Positions 6,434-8,614 of a stretch of DNA of 8,614 nucleotides are shown in pieces; position 1 is the stretch's first letter; each line of letters starts with the position of its first letter. The position numbers and the translations under genes were made by a program. Source of the stretch: an uncultured Eubacteriales bacterium (lineage in GTDB: Bacteria; Bacillota; Clostridia; Monoglobales; Firm-18); the NCBI GenBank assembly GCA_905210885.1, contig CAJLYO010000067.1, positions 1-8,614 of the forward strand, written 5' to 3'. The notes below the pieces were generated by a model. That model was not told the origin of the DNA. It made no database searches and was given only the letters and a program-made list of their open reading frames with translations.

Positions 6434-7412
6434 CCGTTCCGTCTCTCCGTACAACATATTTATATAACAGGCGCGAAGCATTGTCGGGACCGAGCAGACA
6501 TACCGCCGTACGGATAAGCCGTATTTTGCTTGTTTTGCCTTTTTCGAGAAGAAACCGCAGCGCCTTTATTCTGTCTTTATATTTTTTTCTCGTTTCAGAC
6601 GGCAGGGCTCCGTAAAACGGAAGAACGATTGCATACTGAAATGCAAGGAACGCTAAGATGTGTTTTTTGCTTTCACTATGCATTGATTTGTTCAGCCACT
6701 TCTCTATAATTTTCAGCTGATCATCAAGACTTTTTTCGTTGCCGTAGGAACGTCTTGTGTTTTCGGATATTCGGTAGTAATAAATTCCGTCCTCATAAAC
6801 GTCTGCCGATTTCATGACGGATACAAGCTGCAGAGTCCAGTCTATGTCCTCGCCGATAAGACCCTCTCTAAATCGGATATTGTTTGATCTTAAAAACTCT
6901 GTTTGTATGATTTTTCCGCCCGAACTTGCCGGGAATTTTGAACACTCCGATATTGCCTTTAATACCTCATTCGCCGGTTTCCCATGAATTTTTTCACGTT
7001 TGAGTCCCTCTGCCATGGGTCTTTTTGTTCCATCCGGAAAAATTTTTATTATCGTATAAAAAATGATGTCTGCATTGCGGTCAGCTGCTCCTTCGTCAAG
7101 CTGTTTGATAAAATTTTCGCTTATATAATCATCTGCATCCACAAATATACAATATCTTCCTCTTGCTCTCCCGCAGCCGAAATTTCTTGCTGCGGCAGGA
7201 CCGGCATTCTCTTTGTGATACACATGAACACACTTATATTCTTTTGCATATTTATCACAGATTTCTCCCGATGAATCGGTTGAGCCGTCGTCTATCAAAA
7301 TCAGTTCGCATTGCTCGCCCTGCTGCACGATACTTTTTATGCACTCTCTTATATATTTTTCCTTGTTGTATACCGGAACAATAAAGCTATATTCATACTC
7401 ACAGTGCGGCAC
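6426..7412 (-). CDS. Family 2 glycosyltransferase
   Basis: This is a 328-residue GT-A enzyme from the start chosen here. Numbered from that start, SFIVPVYN lies at about 9-16, LILIDDGSTD at 37-46 and NAGPAAARNFG at 69-79. DADD at 92-95 is the metal-binding DXD motif, and GEDIDW at about 187-192 holds the likely catalytic acid/base. The C-terminal 60 residues are basic and helical. It probably adds one sugar to the growing repeat unit on the cytoplasmic face. The donor is unknown. Two GTG starts are possible, at 7421 and 7412. I prefer 7412 because GAGGTGA (7424-7418) sits 8 nt before it, whereas the 7421 start has only AGGA at about 4 nt and would lie inside the better ribosome binding site. 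The start overlaps the preceding GT4 gene by 14 bp and the end overlaps the next GT4 by 8 bp. Confidence 0.92.
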   Translation of the reverse strand: MPHCEYEYSFIVPVYNKEKYIRECIKSIVQQGEQCELILIDDGSTDSSGEICDKYAKEYKCVHVYHKENAGPAAARNFGCGRARGRYCIFVDADDYISENFIKQLDEGAADRNADIIFYTIIKIFPDGTKRPMAEGLKREKIHGKPANEVLKAISECSKFPASSGGKIIQTEFLRSNNIRFREGLIGEDIDWTLQLVSVMKSADVYEDGIYYYRISENTRRSYGNEKSLDDQLKIIEKWLNKSMHSESKKHILAFLAFQYAIVLPFYGALPSETRKKYKDRIKALRFLLEKGKTSKIRLIRTAVCLLGPDNASRLLYKYVVRRDGTDE

Positions 7413-8559
7413 TCTTTTCACCTCGTCCTAAACTGTCCTTTTCGTCCGGGAAATATATCCGGAACAATTTCTCTTTTATAATTTTTATGTCGTATTTTTT
7501 AATTTGCCCTTTATTGTAGTTTCCCATTTTTCGGCGCAGAGACGGATCACCTATAAGCTTTTTGATTCCCTCGGCAAAGCCGTCTGAGTCATTTGCCGAA
7601 TACAAAAAACCACCTTTGCCCGGTGCAATAAGATCCCTGTTTCCGCGCACATTTGACACCACAGCCGGAAGTCCCGCTGCCATTGCTTCCATAAGAGCAA
7701 GCGGCATTCCCTCGCGCGTTGACGGAAAACAGAATATATCGCTTGACTTTAAAAGGTCAAACACATCATTGCGAAAACCGGGCAAATGAACCCTGTCTTT
7801 TATGCCATGTCTCTCGGCAAGTTCCGAAAGCTCACTGCCAAAAGTTCCGCAGCCTGCGATAATATAATGCAGGTTTTTGTTTTCGATTTTTGCCATTGCC
7901 TCAATAATTGTTCGATGATTTTTCAGTTTGCGAAGCTCTCCGACCGATATAAGAACCGTGTCGCTTTCCTTTATGCAAAATTCACGGCGCACTTTGCTTT
8001 TGTCGGGGCAACTGTTTTCAATCCTTTCCAAATCCACACCGATTCCGTCTATGTGAACGATTTGTTTTGCTTTGAATTTTTTTGACGCCCTTTCATAGTC
8101 CTCACGGTTAATCGTAACCAAAACATCGGTAATATGCGCCAGCAATCTTTCAACAGGATAAAACATAAGCCAAGCCAATTTTGAACTGCCTCTAAAAAAG
8201 TGAAATCCGTGCGCAATGTAAATTACTTTGGTTCCCTTTTTTCTTGCGCCTCTTGCGGCAAGTCTGCCGATAACGCTGCCGACAGGGGTATTGCACTCTA
8301 TAATATCAAAATTTCCGTTGTCGATTACCGATTTCAGCATTTTGTATGCTTTAATGTTACTCGCCGAAAACGGATTCCTTGCAAAAGGAATGTCTATATA
8401 TAAATCGCAGTCCGGAATATTAACCTTGCCGTCCTCATAATCGTTTTTTGCGGCAACAACCGTTTTGTAACCGCATTCTTTAAACATTTTTATGTACGGC
8501 AAATGAAAAGTGTTTATATGCGTTTTTACCACCGTAGCTATGAATAGTATTTTCTTCAT
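7399..8559 (-). CDS. Family 4 glycosyltransferase, EpsD/CapM-like
   Basis: This 386-residue GT-B enzyme is full length for its family. It begins MKKILFIATV with the usual Rossmann strand. IYIAHGFHFFRG (113-124) followed by WLMFYPVERLLAHITDVLVTINREDYERA (130-158) is the hallmark of the EpsD/CapM-type group in capsule and exopolysaccharide loci. VGELRKLKNH (206-215) starts the donor domain. E283 and E291 in REGMPLALMEAMAAGLP form the E-x7-E motif of retaining GT4 enzymes. Known relatives extend undecaprenyl-linked sugars early in repeat-unit assembly. The exact sugar here is unknown. The start is ATG at 8559 with GAGG 9 nt upstream. It shares an ATGA with the stop of the upstream reading frame, so the two are probably translationally coupled. 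Confidence 0.93.
   Translation of the reverse strand: MKKILFIATVVKTHINTFHLPYIKMFKECGYKTVVAAKNDYEDGKVNIPDCDLYIDIPFARNPFSASNIKAYKMLKSVIDNGNFDIIECNTPVGSVIGRLAARGARKKGTKVIYIAHGFHFFRGSSKLAWLMFYPVERLLAHITDVLVTINREDYERASKKFKAKQIVHIDGIGVDLERIENSCPDKSKVRREFCIKESDTVLISVGELRKLKNHRTIIEAMAKIENKNLHYIIAGCGTFGSELSELAERHGIKDRVHLPGFRNDVFDLLKSSDIFCFPSTREGMPLALMEAMAAGLPAVVSNVRGNRDLIAPGKGGFLYSANDSDGFAEGIKKLIGDPSLRRKMGNYNKGQIKKYDIKIIKEKLFRIYFPDEKDSLGRGEKSAAL
7418..7424 (-). promoter_or_regulatory. Ribosome binding site that decides the GT2 start
   Basis: GAGGTGA on the minus strand is followed by AAAGA and the GTG at 7412. It lies within the last codons of the upstream GT4 gene. The SLH gene uses the same GAGGTGAAAAGAG context, which supports choosing 7412 over the upstream GTG at 7421. 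Confidence 0.65.
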
Positions 8560-8614
8560 TTGCCTCTGCCTCGCTTTGGTTTATTTTGCCCGTCGCCCCT
8601 CATTACAACAGAAA
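8556..8614 (-). CDS. 3' end of an upstream gene (partial)
   Basis: On the minus strand one frame is open from the window edge to a TGA at 8558-8556. It reads SVVMRGDGQNKPKRGRGK, and the stop overlaps the GT4 start as ATGA. The other two frames hit stops within 55 bp. The four-base overlap is typical of coupled genes in an operon, which is the main support. The tail is short, polar and very basic, as in a cytoplasmic C-terminus, and its family cannot be identified from 18 residues. An initiating sugar transferase, a polymerase or another glycosyltransferase would suit the context, but that is a guess. Confidence 0.5.
   Translation of the reverse strand, partial: SVVMRGDGQNKPKRGRGK

Noticed and set aside
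6434..6481. Upstream ATG at 6481 giving a 377-residue second GT4
   Set aside because: It would add 16 residues not expected in the family and a 56-bp overlap. The ATG at 6433 has a better-placed GGAGA and the usual N-terminus.
173..8440. Many plus-strand open frames of 60-130 codons
   Set aside because: All lie opposite well-supported minus-strand genes, lack ribosome binding sites and show no recognisable protein family. They are shadows.

Overview
The window is a one-directional block of cell-surface glycan genes, all on the minus strand, so transcription runs from position 8614 towards position 1. It looks like a member of the Bacillota, most likely class Clostridia. The evidence is a moderately low GC content, AGGAGGTGA-type ribosome binding sites, frequent GTG starts, a secreted protein with clostridial-style S-layer homology (SLH) repeats, and a DivIVA-like coiled-coil protein. 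The assignment to Clostridia is an inference from protein style, not from a marker gene.

In transcription order the layout is: the last codons of an upstream gene (8556-8614); a family 4 glycosyltransferase (GT4) of the EpsD/CapM kind (7399-8559); a GT2 glycosyltransferase (6426-7412); a second GT4 with an unusually short C-terminus (5348-6433); a secreted three-SLH protein (4035-5270); a hexapeptide-repeat acetyltransferase (3330-3914); a second GT2 (2306-3367); a Wzx-type flippase (808-2325); a small DivIVA-like coiled-coil protein (184-786); and a strong intrinsic terminator (49-96). Most junctions are overlaps (4, 14, 8, 38 and 20 bp) or a short gap (21 bp), so translational coupling and a shared transcript are likely. 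The exceptions are the two sides of the SLH gene, with gaps of 77 and 120 bp. These gaps hold a hairpin, a 26-bp near-palindrome and a probable internal terminator.

Together, four glycosyltransferases, one O-acetyltransferase and a flippase fit assembly and export of a lipid-linked repeat unit for a capsule, exopolysaccharide or secondary wall polymer. An initiating sugar-phosphate transferase, a polymerase, length regulators and nucleotide-sugar enzymes are not visible here and would be expected upstream, beyond 8614.

The most interesting aspect is the company these genes keep. A glycan-binding SLH protein has been placed mid-operon with its own strong ribosome binding site and its own downstream terminator. 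A DivIVA-like protein is the last gene before the operon terminator, which suggests a possible link between glycan export and the pole or division site. No RNA genes, CRISPR arrays, transposases or origins were seen. The plus strand carries no convincing gene.
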